DNA of 64,000 nucleotides from Streptomyces sp. NBC_00091 (GTDB taxonomy: Bacteria; Actinomycetota; Actinomycetes; Streptomycetales; Streptomycetaceae): NCBI RefSeq assembly GCF_026343185.1, contig NZ_JAPEMA010000001.1:806001-870000 (forward strand). The letters are read 5' to 3'. The notes beneath the pieces were generated by a model, which saw nothing but the letters and a program-made list of their open reading frames with translations, ran no database searches and was not told the DNA's origin. The stretch's first letter is position 1; every line of letters starts with the position of its first letter. Shown piece after piece: positions 1-9,166 of this stretch. A program made the position numbers and the translations under genes.

Positions 1-570
1 GCCACCGGGGGTGGCGCCGGCCGGACGCGGGGCGCCGGGACGGGCACCGCCCTGGGCCGGGCCGGCCGGACGCTGCTGCGCCGGACGGGGGCCGGGGGAG
101 GCGGCGGGACGCTCGGTGCGCGCCGGAGCGGCCGGGGCCGCCGGAGGCGCGGAGAACTCGGTCGCCACGGGAGCCGCCGGAGCGGGCTTCGGGGCGGGAG
201 CCTTGGGACCGGGACGCGGGCCGGGAGCGGCCGGAGTCACCGGGGTTACTGCCGCGGGGGCCTCGGCGACGGCGGGCTTGGGAGCCACCGGCGCGCCGGG
301 CTTGGGGGCGGCGGGACGTGCCGCAGCGGCCGGGGAGGGCGCCGCGGGCTTGGCGGGCGCGGCCTTGCGGGGCGCGCCGGGCTTCGCAGCGGACTTGCCG
401 GCGTTGCCGCCGGGCCCCTGCAGTGCGTCAGTCAACTTGCGTACAACCGGCGCCTCGATCGTCGAGGACGCCGAACGGACGAATTCACCGAGTTCTTGGA
501 GCTTGGCCATGACGACCTTGCTCTCTACCCCGAACTCCTTGGCGAGTTCGTATACCCGGACCTTAGCCAC
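1..570 (-). CDS. infB: Translation initiation factor IF-2, N-terminal part (partial)
   Basis: Only the first 190 codons lie in the window; the GTP-binding core is beyond position 1. The protein opens [17 protein letters not shown], the conserved IF2_N subdomain, and then runs into a long Ala/Pro/Lys/Gly-rich linker typical of Streptomyces IF-2. IF-2 places initiator fMet-tRNA on the 30S subunit and promotes 50S joining. The start is GTG at 570, with the Shine-Dalgarno AAAAGGAG at 575-582 just upstream. It is the last gene seen of the rimP-nusA-ylxR-infB order, 150 bp after ylxR. The low-complexity linker makes exact codon phase harder to verify by eye, but the N-terminus is unmistakable. Confidence 0.93.
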   Translation of the reverse strand, partial: MAKVRVYELAKEFGVESKVVMAKLQELGEFVRSASSTIEAPVVRKLTDALQGPGGNAGKSAAKPGAPRKAAPAKPAAPSPAAAARPAAPKPGAPVAPKPAVAEAPAAVTPVTPAAPGPRPGPKAPAPKPAPAAPVATEFSAPPAAPAAPARTERPAASPGPRPAQQRPAGPAQGGARPGAPRPAGATPGG

Positions 571-720
571 TTCGCTCCTTTTAGGTCCGGGTTACGCCGG
601 ACCGTCGCTACTTCATGGGCGTACTCATCGCGTACTCATCGAGTGCTCATCGCAATCTCGACCTACTTCCAACTCGCGAGGTACCTGACCGCACGGTGTG
701 TGTCCGTGCCGTACTTCTTC

Positions 721-1008
721 TTACGGTGTCGCCCCGGCCGGTACGGCCAGGGCTTTGCGCAGTTCCTCCGTGTCGAGCGCTCCTGCGGACCGGAGGGCCC
801 GGGGGAACGCCCGGCGGCGGACCGCCTGGTCGAGGCAGACCACGGCGGGGTGCACGTAGGCACCCCGGCCGGGCAGCGTACCGCGTGGATCGGGGACGCA
901 TTCGTCCCCGATCGCCACGATGCGCAGCAGATCGCTCTTGGCCGCTCGCTCCCGGCACCCCACACAGGTGCGTTCGGGGCATGCGCGGGCTTGCGTCCGG
1001 CCAGACAC
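721..1008 (-). CDS. ylxR: YlxR/RnpM-family RNA-binding protein (DUF448)
   Basis: A 95-residue protein with the family signature RTCVGCRERAAKSDLLRIV near residues 13-31 and GRGAYVHP near 48-55. The YlxR fold is a small nucleic-acid-binding domain almost always encoded between nusA and infB, exactly as here. Family members in other bacteria bind RNA and have been linked to RNase P activity and to transcription regulation; that role is inferred for this copy. It sits 145 bp after nusA and 150 bp before infB, in the same direction. Length and both motifs match the family, so identification is firm. Confidence 0.93.
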   Translation of the reverse strand: MSGRTQARACPERTCVGCRERAAKSDLLRIVAIGDECVPDPRGTLPGRGAYVHPAVVCLDQAVRRRAFPRALRSAGALDTEELRKALAVPAGATP

Positions 1009-1153
1009 GCCTAAGTCTACCTCCCCGTACCGACCTCACCCCTTCAGGTGAAAAATCGAACGGATGTCGTTGTTGTCTCATCGGGTACTCGGGTGGTACC
1101 GGAGCACCTGTCTACCGGCCGGAAACTCCCGACCGGTAGCGATTTATTCCCGG

Positions 1154-2155
1154 TCAGGCGCCGGCGTCCGCGTCGGCGGGCACCTCGGTGTCCGGGCGGA
1201 TGTCGATGCGCCAGCCGGTGAGGCGGGCGGCGAGGCGGGCGTTCTGGCCCTCCTTGCCGATGGCCAGCGACAGCTGGTAGTCGGGCACGGTCACCCGCGC
1301 GGAGCGGGAGTCCCAGTCGACGACCTCGACCCTGCTCACCCGGGCGGGTGACAGCGCGTTCGCGACCATCTCCGCCGGGTCGTCCGACCAGTCGACGATG
1401 TCGATCTTCTCGCCGTGCAGCTCGGCCATGACATTGCGCACCCGGGCGCCCATCGGGCCGATGCAGGCGCCCTTCGGGTTGAGGCCCGAGCGGGTCGACC
1501 GGACGGCGATCTTCGTGCGGTGGCCGGCCTCGCGGGCGATCGCGCAGATCTCGACGCTGCCGTCGGCGATCTCCGGGACCTCCAGGGCGAACAGCTTCTT
1601 CACCAGGTTGGGGTGGGTGCGCGACAGGGTCACGGACGGACCGCGGACACCCTTCGCCACCCGCACGACGTACGCCTTCAGGCGGAGTCCGTGCGTGTAG
1701 TCCTCACCGGGGACCTGCTCCTGCACCGGCAGGATGGCCTCCAGCTTGCCGATGTCGACGAGGACGTTCTTGGGGTCCTTGCCCTGCTGGACGACGCCGG
1801 TGATGACGTCACCCTCGCGGCCGGCGAACTCGCCGAAGGTCAGGTCGTCCTCGGCGTCGCGCAGACGCTGGAGGATCACCTGCTTGGCGGTCGTCGCGGC
1901 GATCCGCCCGAAGTCCGACGGGGTGTCGTCGAACTCCTTGGGCTCCTGTCCCTCTTCGAGGTCCCTCGGGTCCTCCGTCGCCCACACGACCACGTGACCG
2001 TTGGTGCGGTCCAGCACGACGCGAGCGCGGCGGAAGCTCCCCTCGGTCCGGTGGTACGCGATGAGGAGGGCCGACTCGATCGCCTCGACGAGCAGGTCGA
2101 AGGAGATCTCCTTCTCCCGGACCAGACCCCGCAGGGCACTCATGTCGATGTCCAC
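1154..2155 (-). CDS. nusA: Transcription termination/antitermination protein NusA
   Basis: 333 residues: an N-terminal RNAP-binding domain (about 1-130), an S1 domain (about 135-200, starting near [19 protein letters not shown]) and two KH domains (about 205-325; landmarks [18 protein letters not shown] and [17 protein letters not shown]). It lacks the acidic C-terminal repeats of enterobacterial NusA, normal for actinobacteria. NusA binds RNA polymerase and nascent RNA, modulating pausing, termination and antitermination. The start ATG lies 2 nt past the rimP stop codon, implying translational coupling. It is the second gene of the rimP-nusA-ylxR-infB operon. Confidence 0.97.
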   Translation of the reverse strand: MDIDMSALRGLVREKEISFDLLVEAIESALLIAYHRTEGSFRRARVVLDRTNGHVVVWATEDPRDLEEGQEPKEFDDTPSDFGRIAATTAKQVILQRLRDAEDDLTFGEFAGREGDVITGVVQQGKDPKNVLVDIGKLEAILPVQEQVPGEDYTHGLRLKAYVVRVAKGVRGPSVTLSRTHPNLVKKLFALEVPEIADGSVEICAIAREAGHRTKIAVRSTRSGLNPKGACIGPMGARVRNVMAELHGEKIDIVDWSDDPAEMVANALSPARVSRVEVVDWDSRSARVTVPDYQLSLAIGKEGQNARLAARLTGWRIDIRPDTEVPADADAGA

Positions 2156-2157
2156 GG

Positions 2158-2655
2158 CTACGCCTCCTCTTCCTTCTTGTCCTTGCGGCTGAACTCGATC
2201 TCGACACGCGCCTTGGCGATGTCGGTGAATGCAATACGGCGGGTGGTCGCCTTGCGGCCCTTCACACCCGGGACTTCGAGGTCCAGGCCCTCGTCGTCGA
2301 CGCCGAGGATGCGGGCGATCAGTTCCCCGCTCTCCCCCAGCTGGAACTTCACGAGGCGGCCCGTCGCCCGAACGTAGTGACGGTGCTCGCTGAGCGGGCG
2401 GTCCGCGCCCGGCGAGCTGACCTCGAGGTTGTACTCGTCCTCGCCCATCGCGTCGGTCTCGTCGAGCTTGTCGGAGATCTCACGGCTCAGCTCGGCACAC
2501 TCGTCCAGGTCGACACCCTCATCGGAATCCACGATGATGCGCAGCATCCGGCGCTTGCCCGCCTTGGACAGCTCGATCTCCTCGAGGTCCAGGCCCTTGG
2601 CGGCGACGAGTGGCTCCAGCAGTCCGCGCAGCCTGTCGCTCTGGGTGGTGCTCAT
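2158..2655 (-). CDS. rimP: Ribosome maturation factor RimP
   Basis: 165 residues with the RimP core: N-terminal alpha/beta domain including [20 protein letters not shown] and the motif [12 protein letters not shown], then an SH3-like C-terminal barrel. RimP assists 30S subunit maturation. The C-terminus is a charged Lys/Glu tail (RKDKKEEEA). It is the first gene of the nusA-infB operon; its start at 2655 faces away from the plus-strand lipoprotein gene starting at 2813, so the promoters of both units probably share the 157-bp gap. Start is ATG, with GAGGAGT a few bases upstream. Confidence 0.96.
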   Translation of the reverse strand: MSTTQSDRLRGLLEPLVAAKGLDLEEIELSKAGKRRMLRIIVDSDEGVDLDECAELSREISDKLDETDAMGEDEYNLEVSSPGADRPLSEHRHYVRATGRLVKFQLGESGELIARILGVDDEGLDLEVPGVKGRKATTRRIAFTDIAKARVEIEFSRKDKKEEEA

Positions 2656-2812
2656 CCGGGTGACTCCTCGGCCGCGTGTGCTGTTGTGGTTTTCCGTCGC
2701 GTGTCAGGTCAAAGGGTATCCGGTCGCGGAGGGTGTTGCCGTCCGCGCTCCGGACGGGACCCCCGGGTACCGTGATCACACCCTGCCCCGTCATCACCCC
2801 GAGGACGCCCCC

Positions 2813-3415
2813 GTGCCCTGGACCACGCCCTTGAGGCCCTCGCCCTCACGAAGGAGCCTGCTCGCCGGAGCCGCCGGCGCGGCCGGGGCCGCGCTGCTCA
2901 CCGGGTGCACCGGTGGCGGTGACGCCTCCGGCGCCGACAGCGGGATTCCGCTCGAACGGCGGCTGCGGGAGAGCGCCGTTCGTGACAGTGAGCGACTGCT
3001 GGAACGTTACGACACCACCGCCGCCGCCCATCCCGCCCTCGCCGGGCGCCTCGCGCCGCTGCGGGCCGCCGTCGCGGCGCACACCGCGGCGCTGGCCTTC
3101 GCGGACCCGGCGGCCCGCGGGCCGGCCTCCCGCCCGGCCTCCCCGGCCGCGTCCGGAGCCCCCTCCGGACGCCCCTCCGCGCCCCCGGCCGTCGCACCGG
3201 CGTCCGCCGCGCCGGCGGCGAGCCGCGAGGCCGTCCCGCCGCAGCCCGAGGAGGCCCTGAGCGCGCTCGCGGACGCCGAGCGGAGCCTGTCCGAGGCCCG
3301 GACGATCGCCCTGGCCGGCGCCCCCGGGGAACTGGCCCGGATGCTGGCCTCGGTGGCGGCCTGCGGGGCCGTCCACGCCTACCTGCTGACCTCGACCCCC
3401 GGAGCCGCCTCGTGA
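2813..3415 (+). CDS. Putative Tat-exported lipoprotein of unknown function
   Basis: A 200-residue protein starting at GTG 2813. The N-terminus has a twin-arginine-like SRRSLLAG segment, an Ala/Gly-rich hydrophobic stretch, and the lipobox LLTGC, predicting export and lipid attachment at the Cys near residue 32. A predicted helical region follows, then a Pro/Ala/Ser-rich linker (about 105-145) and another Ala-rich helical segment. I recognise no catalytic motif. The stop overlaps the DUF4439 gene by 4 bp (GTGA at 3412-3415), so the two are translationally coupled and probably act together at the cell surface. The reading frame is open further upstream, but those starts would lose the export signal. 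Confidence 0.8.
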   Translation: MPWTTPLRPSPSRRSLLAGAAGAAGAALLTGCTGGGDASGADSGIPLERRLRESAVRDSERLLERYDTTAAAHPALAGRLAPLRAAVAAHTAALAFADPAARGPASRPASPAASGAPSGRPSAPPAVAPASAAPAASREAVPPQPEEALSALADAERSLSEARTIALAGAPGELARMLASVAACGAVHAYLLTSTPGAAS

Positions 3416-3864
3416 AGCCCGCGCCCGCCTCCTCCCCCTCCCCCGCCGGCCGCGCCCTCCAGGCCGCCCAGGCCGCGCTGGCCGCCGAGCACGCGGCGGC
3501 GTACGGGTACGGGGTGATCGGCGCGCGGATCGCGCCAGCCCGGGCGGAAGAGGCCCGGGCGGCGTACGGCGGCCACCTGGCGCGCCGCGACCGGCTCACC
3601 CGGACCGTGCGGGAGCTGGGCGGGGCGCCGCAGCCCGCCGAGGCCGCGTACGCCCTGCCCTTCGAGCTGCGCACCCCGGCCGACAGCGAGCGGCTGGCCG
3701 CCGACATCGAGGACCGGGTGGCGGGCGCGTATTCCGATCTGGTGCGGTCGGCCGACGGCCAGTTGCGCCGCGAGGCGGCCGACGCGCTGAGCGCCGCGGC
3801 CGTGCGCGCGGCACGCTGGCGCGGTGTCGGCGTAGCCTTCCCTGGGCTCACGGAACGCTCGTAG
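3412..3864 (+). CDS. DUF4439 ferritin-like domain protein
   Basis: 150 residues, all predicted helix, with the segment ALAAEHAAAYGYGVIGARI near residues 22-40 that typifies DUF4439 ferritin-like proteins; the Glu-x-x-His pattern is reminiscent of ferritin metal ligands. No signal peptide is evident, unlike the lipoprotein encoded immediately upstream with a 4-bp overlap. Streptomyces commonly carries this pair between rimP and proS. Function is unknown; metal binding or a four-helix scaffold are inferences from fold only. GTG start. Confidence 0.85.
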   Translation: MKPAPASSPSPAGRALQAAQAALAAEHAAAYGYGVIGARIAPARAEEARAAYGGHLARRDRLTRTVRELGGAPQPAEAAYALPFELRTPADSERLAADIEDRVAGAYSDLVRSADGQLRREAADALSAAAVRAARWRGVGVAFPGLTERS

Positions 3865-3898
3865 CGGGCCCGTACCAGCTGAAAGGGACCACGCACGC

Positions 3899-4801
3899 AT
3901 GGCTTTCGAACCGCCGCAGCGGCTCGTACGGGCGCTCGGCGAGCTGCCGCGGACCGAGCGGGACACGGAGTGGCTGGGGCGCCTGCCCGAGCTGGCCGAG
4001 GAGGCGCTGAAGCGGCGGGACGTTGCGGCCCAGCGGGTTCAGACCCCGGGCGGCCGCAGCAGTCTGGTGCTGCTCGTGCGCTACCCCGACGGCACCCCGG
4101 CCGCCCTCAAGCTGGCGCCGCCGGCGGCCCGGCCCGACCGGGAGCTGGCCGCGCTCGCGCACTGGGGCGGTTTCGGGGCCGTACGGGTCCTCGACTCCCG
4201 CCACCACGAGGACGACGGGGCGCTGCTGCTGGAGCGCCTGCACCCGGACGTGTCGCTGCGTTCGCTGCCGGAGGCCAAGGCCCTGCTGGAGGCGTGCGGG
4301 ACGCTGCGGCGGCTGTGGGTGCGGCCGCCGGACGGGCATCCCTTCGAGACGGTGGCCGAGCGCACGGCCGCCGAGTGCGGGGTGCTGCGGTCGGCGCCGC
4401 CCGAGGCGCGCGCGCTCGCGGACACCGCGATGGCGCTGCGGGAGGAGCTGACCGCCCTGCCCGGCGAGGAACTGCTGCTGCACGGGAACTTCCGCCAGGG
4501 CAAGGTGCTGGCCGGCGAGCGGGCGCCGTGGCTGACGGTGGGCCCGGACCCGCTGGTCGGCGAGCGGGCCTACGACCTGGCGCGGCTGGTCCGGGACCGG
4601 CTGGAGGACCAGGTCGCCTCCTCGGCGGGGGCGGCCGGGGCGCGGCGGCGGGTGAACAAGCTCGCCGACTCCCTGGAGGTGGACCGGGAGCGGCTGCGGG
4701 GCTGGACGGTCTTCCGGGCCGTGGAGTCCGGCAGCCGGGCGCTGGCGGCGGGGCGGCGGCGGGACGCGGAGCTGCTGCTGGAGTTCGCTTCCTGGCTGTA
4801 G
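3899..4801 (+). CDS. Aminoglycoside-phosphotransferase-fold protein, probable pseudokinase
   Basis: 300 residues with the APH/streptomycin-6-kinase-like layout: N-lobe with a candidate ATP-lysine (AALKLAPP near residue 67), a hinge, and a C-lobe ending in the RAYDLARLVRDR segment usual for the family. The catalytic loop normally HGDxHxxN reads HGNFRQGK at 195-202 (Asp to Asn, Asn to Lys), and the metal-binding Asp of the IDP-like motif is Gly215. All three canonical catalytic/metal residues are therefore altered while the surrounding fold is kept. I infer a binding or regulatory protein rather than an antibiotic-resistance enzyme. It follows the DUF4439 gene by 34 bp, with AAAGGGA upstream of the ATG. 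Confidence 0.85.
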   Translation: MAFEPPQRLVRALGELPRTERDTEWLGRLPELAEEALKRRDVAAQRVQTPGGRSSLVLLVRYPDGTPAALKLAPPAARPDRELAALAHWGGFGAVRVLDSRHHEDDGALLLERLHPDVSLRSLPEAKALLEACGTLRRLWVRPPDGHPFETVAERTAAECGVLRSAPPEARALADTAMALREELTALPGEELLLHGNFRQGKVLAGERAPWLTVGPDPLVGERAYDLARLVRDRLEDQVASSAGAAGARRRVNKLADSLEVDRERLRGWTVFRAVESGSRALAAGRRRDAELLLEFASWL

Positions 4802-4845
4802 GGCATACCGTGGATGGATAGGTGTGTGTCCGGCAGGGGGCCGTC

Positions 4846-5676
4846 ATGGTCGAGGAACTGCTGACAGCGGGAATCGCCGCCGCCACGGGCGTCGCGGTCT
4901 ATCTGGGCGCTGCCGCGCGGGTGGTGAAGCAGTACGAGCGGGGCGTGGTCTTCCGCTTCGGCCGGCTACGGGAGGGGATCCGGCCGCCCGGGTTCACGAT
5001 GATCGTTCCGGGCATGGACCGGCTGCGGAAGGTGAACCTGCAGATCGTGACGATGCCGGTGCCGGCCCAGGAGGGCATCACCCGGGACAACGTCACGGTG
5101 CGGGTCGACGCGGTGGTGTACTTCAAGGTGGTCGACGCGGCGAGCGCGATCATCGCGGTGGAGGACTACCGCTTCGCGGTCTCCCAGATGGCGCAGACCT
5201 CGCTGCGGTCGATCATCGGCAAGAGCGATCTGGACGATCTGCTGTCGAACCGCGAGAAGCTCAACCAGGGGCTGGAGCTGATGATCGACAGCCCGGCCAT
5301 GGGGTGGGGCGTGCAGATCGACCGGGTCGAGATCAAGGACGTGTCGCTGCCCGAGACGATGAAGCGGTCGATGGCACGGCAGGCGGAGGCGGACCGGGAG
5401 CGGCGGGCGCGGGTGATCAACGCGGACGCGGAGCTCCAGGCCTCGCACAAGCTGGCCGAGGCGGCCGCGGTGATGTCGGACCAGCCGGCGGCGCTGCAGC
5501 TGCGGCTGCTGCAGACGGTGATAGCGGTCGCGGCGGAGAAGAACTCCACCCTGGTGCTGCCCTTCCCGGTGGAGCTGCTGCGGTTCCTGGAACGCGCGGC
5601 CCCTGTTGCTCCCGCCGCCCAGCCGCCCCCGCCGCCGGCGGTTGCCGGGCCCCCGGGCCCCGGCCCGGCAGCGTAG
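4846..5676 (+). CDS. SPFH/Band 7 slipin (stomatin-like) membrane protein
   Basis: 276 residues. A short N-terminal membrane segment (about 5-25) is followed by YERGVVFRFGRL, the start of the SPFH/stomatin domain, then FTMIVPGMDRL and the long SPFH core to about residue 185; a charged helix (SMARQAEADRERRARV) gives the usual coiled coil, and the tail is Pro-rich. Slipins oligomerise in the membrane and are thought to organise microdomains and proteases. No NfeD partner is adjacent. I chose ATG 4846 over GTG 4822 because the purine-rich GGCAGGGGG at 4832-4840 fits it as a ribosome-binding site. Confidence 0.92.
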   Translation: MVEELLTAGIAAATGVAVYLGAAARVVKQYERGVVFRFGRLREGIRPPGFTMIVPGMDRLRKVNLQIVTMPVPAQEGITRDNVTVRVDAVVYFKVVDAASAIIAVEDYRFAVSQMAQTSLRSIIGKSDLDDLLSNREKLNQGLELMIDSPAMGWGVQIDRVEIKDVSLPETMKRSMARQAEADRERRARVINADAELQASHKLAEAAAVMSDQPAALQLRLLQTVIAVAAEKNSTLVLPFPVELLRFLERAAPVAPAAQPPPPPAVAGPPGPGPAA

Positions 5677-5770
5677 CGCCCCGCTGCGCGGGGCCGGTCC
5701 CCTACCCGCCCTTCCACCGTTCCTCCCCCAGCTACCGCTGGGAGGTGCCCCCAGGGGCTCCGCCCCGGAC

Positions 5771-5831
5771 CCCGCGCCTCAAACGCCGGCGAGGCTGGAT
5801 CTTCCAGCCTCGCCGGCGTTTGAGGCGCGGG
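5771..5831. repeat. Perfect 29-bp inverted repeat between slipin and proS
   Basis: Arms at 5771-5799 and 5803-5831 are exact reverse complements around a 3-base loop (TCT). The element lies between the convergent slipin and proS genes, so it can act as a bidirectional terminator. Its core (arms centred on CTCAAACGCCGGCGAGGCTG) recurs at 23627-23687, along with flanking sequence that includes a GGTCCCCTACCCGCCCTTCC block (here about 5697-5716), so it is a dispersed element rather than a private terminator. Confidence 0.85.
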
Positions 5832-5843
5832 CGCGGAGCGCCG

Positions 5844-7541
5844 TTACGTCAGGCGGGACAGGGCTTCCTGGAGGGGGAGTTCCTCGCGGGTGCCGGATGC
5901 GCGGTGCTGGAGTTCGACGACGCCTTCGGCGGAGCGGCGGCCCGCCACCAGGATCCACGGCACGCCGATCAGCTCCGCGTCCGTGAGCTTGACCCCCGGG
6001 GACAGCCCCGGGCGGTCGTCCAGGAGCACCCGCAGGCCCGCCGCGGCCAGCGCCCCCGCCGCTTCCTCCGCCAGCGCGAGCGGCCCGGCCTTGCCCGCCG
6101 CCACCACGTGGACGTCGGCCGGTGCCACCGCCGCGGGCCAGCACAGGCCCCGCTCGTCGGCCGTCTGCTCGGCCAGCGCGGCCACCGCCCGGGAGACGCC
6201 GATGCCGTAGGAGCCCATGGTGACCCGGACCGGCTTGCCCTCCTTGCCGAGCACGTCCAGCCCGAAGGCGTCCGCGTACTTGCGGCCCAGCTGGAAGATG
6301 TGCCCGATCTCGATCGCCCGGTCCAGCCGCAGCCCCGCGCCGCAGGCCGGGCAGGGGTCGCCCGGCTCGACGACGACCACGTCCAGGTAGCGGTCCACCT
6401 CGAAGTCCCGGCCGCAGACCACGTTGCGGGCGTGGGTGTCGGGCTTGTTGGCCCCGGTCACCCAGGCGGTACCCGGCGCGACCCGGGGGTCGGCCAGGTA
6501 GCGCACCTTGTCCAGGCCCTGCGGGCCCACGTAGCCGCGTACGAGGTCGGGCCGGCCGGCGAAGTCCTCCGCCGTCACCAGCTCCACCACCGCCGGGGCC
6601 AGGTGTTCCCCGAGCTTGCCGAGGTCCACCTCCCGGTCCCCCGGCACGCCGACGGCGGTGATCTCGCCGTCGACCTTGACCAGGAGGTTCTTCAGGGTCG
6701 CCGAGGCGGGGACGCCCAGGTGGGCGGCCAGGGTCTCGATGGTGGGGGTGTCGGGGGTGGGGATCTCCTCCAGCGGGCCGTGCCCGCCGCCCTCTACCGG
6801 GGTCAGTGCGAAGGTCACCGCCTCGGTGTTCGCCGCGTAGTCGCAGGAGGGGCAGTCCACGAAGGTGTCCTCGCCCGCGCCGGCGGGCGCGAGGAACTCC
6901 TCCGACGCCGAGCCGCCCATCGCGCCCGACACCGCGGACACGATGCGGTGGTCCAGGCCGAGCCGCTCGAAGATGCGTACGTAGGCCTCGCGGTGGAGCC
7001 GGTAGGACTCCTCCAGCCCCTCGTCGGACACGTCGAAGGAGTACGAGTCCTTCATCTGGAACTCGCGCCCGCGCAGTACGCCGGACCGGGGCCGGGCCTC
7101 GTCCCGGTACTTGGTCTGGATCTGGTACAGCATGACCGGCAGGTCCTTGTAGGAGGTGCACTGGTCCTTCACCAGGAGGGTGAAGATCTCCTCGTGGGTG
7201 GGGCCGAGGAGGTAGTCGGCGCCCTTGCGGTCCTTCAGCCGGAACAGCAGGTCCCCGTACTCCGACCAGCGGCCGCTGACCTCGTACGGCTCCTTCGGCA
7301 GCAGCGCCGGCAGCAGCACCTCCTGGGCCCCGATCGCGTCCATCTCCTCGCGGACGACGCGCGAGACGTTGTCCAGGACCTTCTTGCCGAGCGGCAGCCA
7401 GGTCCACACCCCGGCGGAGCTGCGCCGGACGTAGCCGGCCCGGACCAGGAGGCGGTGGCTGAGGGTCTCCGCGTCGGCCGGGTCCTCGCGGAGGGTCTTG
7501 GCCATGAGGCGGGACATGCGCTGCACGTGTTGCGTAGACAT
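5844..7541 (-). CDS. proS: Prolyl-tRNA synthetase (bacterial type)
   Basis: 565 residues, the usual length for the bacterial ProS form. Class II landmarks include [12 protein letters not shown] (motif 1 region), [30 protein letters not shown] (motif 2, residues about 140-170) and [14 protein letters not shown] (motif 3, near 440). Between motifs 2 and 3 is the YbaK-like INS editing domain (about 225-400), which clears Ala-tRNA(Pro). A C-terminal anticodon-binding domain follows. It charges tRNA(Pro) with proline in the cytoplasm. The gene stands alone, flanked by the palindromic repeat and a GNAT gene. Confidence 0.97.
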   Translation of the reverse strand: MSTQHVQRMSRLMAKTLREDPADAETLSHRLLVRAGYVRRSSAGVWTWLPLGKKVLDNVSRVVREEMDAIGAQEVLLPALLPKEPYEVSGRWSEYGDLLFRLKDRKGADYLLGPTHEEIFTLLVKDQCTSYKDLPVMLYQIQTKYRDEARPRSGVLRGREFQMKDSYSFDVSDEGLEESYRLHREAYVRIFERLGLDHRIVSAVSGAMGGSASEEFLAPAGAGEDTFVDCPSCDYAANTEAVTFALTPVEGGGHGPLEEIPTPDTPTIETLAAHLGVPASATLKNLLVKVDGEITAVGVPGDREVDLGKLGEHLAPAVVELVTAEDFAGRPDLVRGYVGPQGLDKVRYLADPRVAPGTAWVTGANKPDTHARNVVCGRDFEVDRYLDVVVVEPGDPCPACGAGLRLDRAIEIGHIFQLGRKYADAFGLDVLGKEGKPVRVTMGSYGIGVSRAVAALAEQTADERGLCWPAAVAPADVHVVAAGKAGPLALAEEAAGALAAAGLRVLLDDRPGLSPGVKLTDAELIGVPWILVAGRRSAEGVVELQHRASGTREELPLQEALSRLT

Positions 7542-7583
7542 GACGGGAGGCTACCGGGGGCCGCGCGGGGCCCGGAAACGAAT

Positions 7584-8168
7584 TCAGGGCGTGTGCGGGG
7601 GCCTGAGCAGGGGCAGCGGGGCGCCCATGACGGCGTACGGCAGGCTCGCGCTCGGGAAGTGGACCTTGCGGGCCAGGTCCCGGTAGCCGAGGGCCGCGTA
7701 CAGCCCGCGGGCCGGGCTGTCGGTGTCGATGGCCGAGAGGATCGAGCGCGGCTGGGCGGCGTTGTCGGTGATCCGGGTGATGAGGGCGCGGCCGACGCCG
7801 CGGCCCTGGAAGCCGGGGTGGACGTGCAGCTCGGTGATGACGAAGGAGTCGTCGAGCCAGTCCTCGACGCCGCCGGCCCGCAGGTACGGCTCGACGATCG
7901 TGGACCACCAGTGGCCGCGGTCGTTGGGCATGCCGTACACGAAGCCGGCCAGCGCCCCGTCGTCGGTGAACGCGCCGAGCGCGCGGGCGCCGGGGCAGGT
8001 CATGTGGCGCTGGACGATGTAGCGCCGGATGCCGACCTCCTCCTCGCTGAGCCCGAAGGCCACGGCCTGGACGCGCAGGGCTTCGTCCACCCGGCCGGCG
8101 AGGTCGAGGTGCCCGATGCGGAGGCCGGCGGGCCGTGCGGGGTCGTCGCCCGAGGGAGTAGGCAGCAT
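7584..8168 (-). CDS. GNAT-family N-acetyltransferase
   Basis: 194 residues with a single GNAT domain. The acetyl-CoA pyrophosphate loop is LHVHPGFQGRGVGRALI near residues 113-130, preceded by the beta-strand FVITELHV and followed by LYAALGYRDLARKVHFP, a typical GNAT C-terminal region. It transfers an acetyl group from acetyl-CoA to an amine; the substrate cannot be told from sequence. The gene lies 42 bp beyond the proS start, reading in the same direction, and could be co-transcribed with it. Nothing unusual is seen. Confidence 0.85.
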   Translation of the reverse strand: MLPTPSGDDPARPAGLRIGHLDLAGRVDEALRVQAVAFGLSEEEVGIRRYIVQRHMTCPGARALGAFTDDGALAGFVYGMPNDRGHWWSTIVEPYLRAGGVEDWLDDSFVITELHVHPGFQGRGVGRALITRITDNAAQPRSILSAIDTDSPARGLYAALGYRDLARKVHFPSASLPYAVMGAPLPLLRPPHTP

Positions 8169-8242
8169 GCGGCGACCTTACTTCGGGGTAGGGGCGCTCC
8201 GGTACGGCTTCCCGGACGAAACCGGACCCTCCCGGATGGAGG

Positions 8243-9088
8243 TCAGAACAGGACGCTCATGAAGGCGCCGACCTCGCGGAAGCCCACCCGACGGTAGGCG
8301 GCGCGGGCCGCGGTGTTGTAGTCGTTGACGTAGAGGCTGACCACGGGGGCCACGTCGCGCAGCGCGTACCGCACGACGGCGGCCATGCCGGTCTCGGAGT
8401 GCCCCCGGCCGCGGAATTCGGGGGCCACCCACACGCCCTGGATCTGGCAGGCGCGGGCGGTGGCGGCGCCGATCTCGGCCTTGAAGACGACCTTGCCGTT
8501 CTCGACGCGGGCGAAGGAACGGCCGCTGCCGACGAGTTCCGCGACGCGGGCCTGGTAGAGCAGCCCGCCGTCCCCGGCCATGGGCGAGATGCCGACCTCC
8601 TCGGTGAACATGGCCACGCAGGCGGGCATGATCACGTCCATCTCGTCCTTGCGGATCCGGCGGACCAGCGGGTCGGCCGTGATCTCGGTGGACGGCTGCT
8701 CGGTGACCATGAGCGGCTGGTGGGCGCGGATGTCGCGGGCCGGTCCCCAGCTGGGCTCCAGGAGCTGCCACAGCAGCCGGGTGGCCTCGGCGGGGCCGAC
8801 GATGGAGGAGCAGCGGCGGCCGGTGCGCCGGGCCCGGTCGGCGAAGGCGCGTACGGCGTCGGGGCCGGCACAGACGGGGACCAGGTTGGCTCCCGCGTAG
8901 CACATGGAGCGGAGCCGGCCGTCGGCGTACCAGCCCCACATCTCCCCGCCCAGGCGCCAGGGGTCGAGTCCGGCGACCTGGACCCGGGAGGTGACGAAGG
9001 CGTTCTCGACCGGCTCGCGTCCGAGGATGTCGAGCGCGGCGTCGAGATCACTGGGCTCAAGGACCCGGGTGGTGGTCTGCGTCAACAC
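8243..9088 (-). CDS. DUF4081 + GNAT acetyltransferase
   Basis: 281 residues: an N-terminal DUF4081-type domain (about 1-130, LEPSDLDAALDILGREPVENAFV and so on) fused to a GNAT domain with GVWVAPEFRGRGHSETGM as acetyl-CoA loop (about 225-242) and AAYRRVGFREVG near the end. This two-domain layout is common in actinobacteria; the acceptor is unknown. GTG 9088 is chosen because GGTGAGG lies 5-11 nt upstream and the protein then begins at the conserved TTTRVLEPSDLDAAL; the open frame extends far upstream without initiation signals. Confidence 0.85.
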   Translation of the reverse strand: MLTQTTTRVLEPSDLDAALDILGREPVENAFVTSRVQVAGLDPWRLGGEMWGWYADGRLRSMCYAGANLVPVCAGPDAVRAFADRARRTGRRCSSIVGPAEATRLLWQLLEPSWGPARDIRAHQPLMVTEQPSTEITADPLVRRIRKDEMDVIMPACVAMFTEEVGISPMAGDGGLLYQARVAELVGSGRSFARVENGKVVFKAEIGAATARACQIQGVWVAPEFRGRGHSETGMAAVVRYALRDVAPVVSLYVNDYNTAARAAYRRVGFREVGAFMSVLF

Positions 9089-9166
9089 TGGGGCCTCACC
9101 GTGCAAGTCTGCTGATCTCCGCACTGTACCCGGAGCAACCTGCGGACGCCTGGTCCCACGGATCGC

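Noticed and set aside
3899..4801. Active aminoglycoside-resistance kinase
   Set aside because: The catalytic Asp, Asn and metal Asp are all substituted, so resistance by phosphorylation is not expected.
4824..8297. Very long plus-strand open frame (over 1,100 codons)
   Set aside because: It runs antisense to proS and across the slipin gene; Gly/Arg/Ala-rich composition with no domain. It is a GC-bias shadow.
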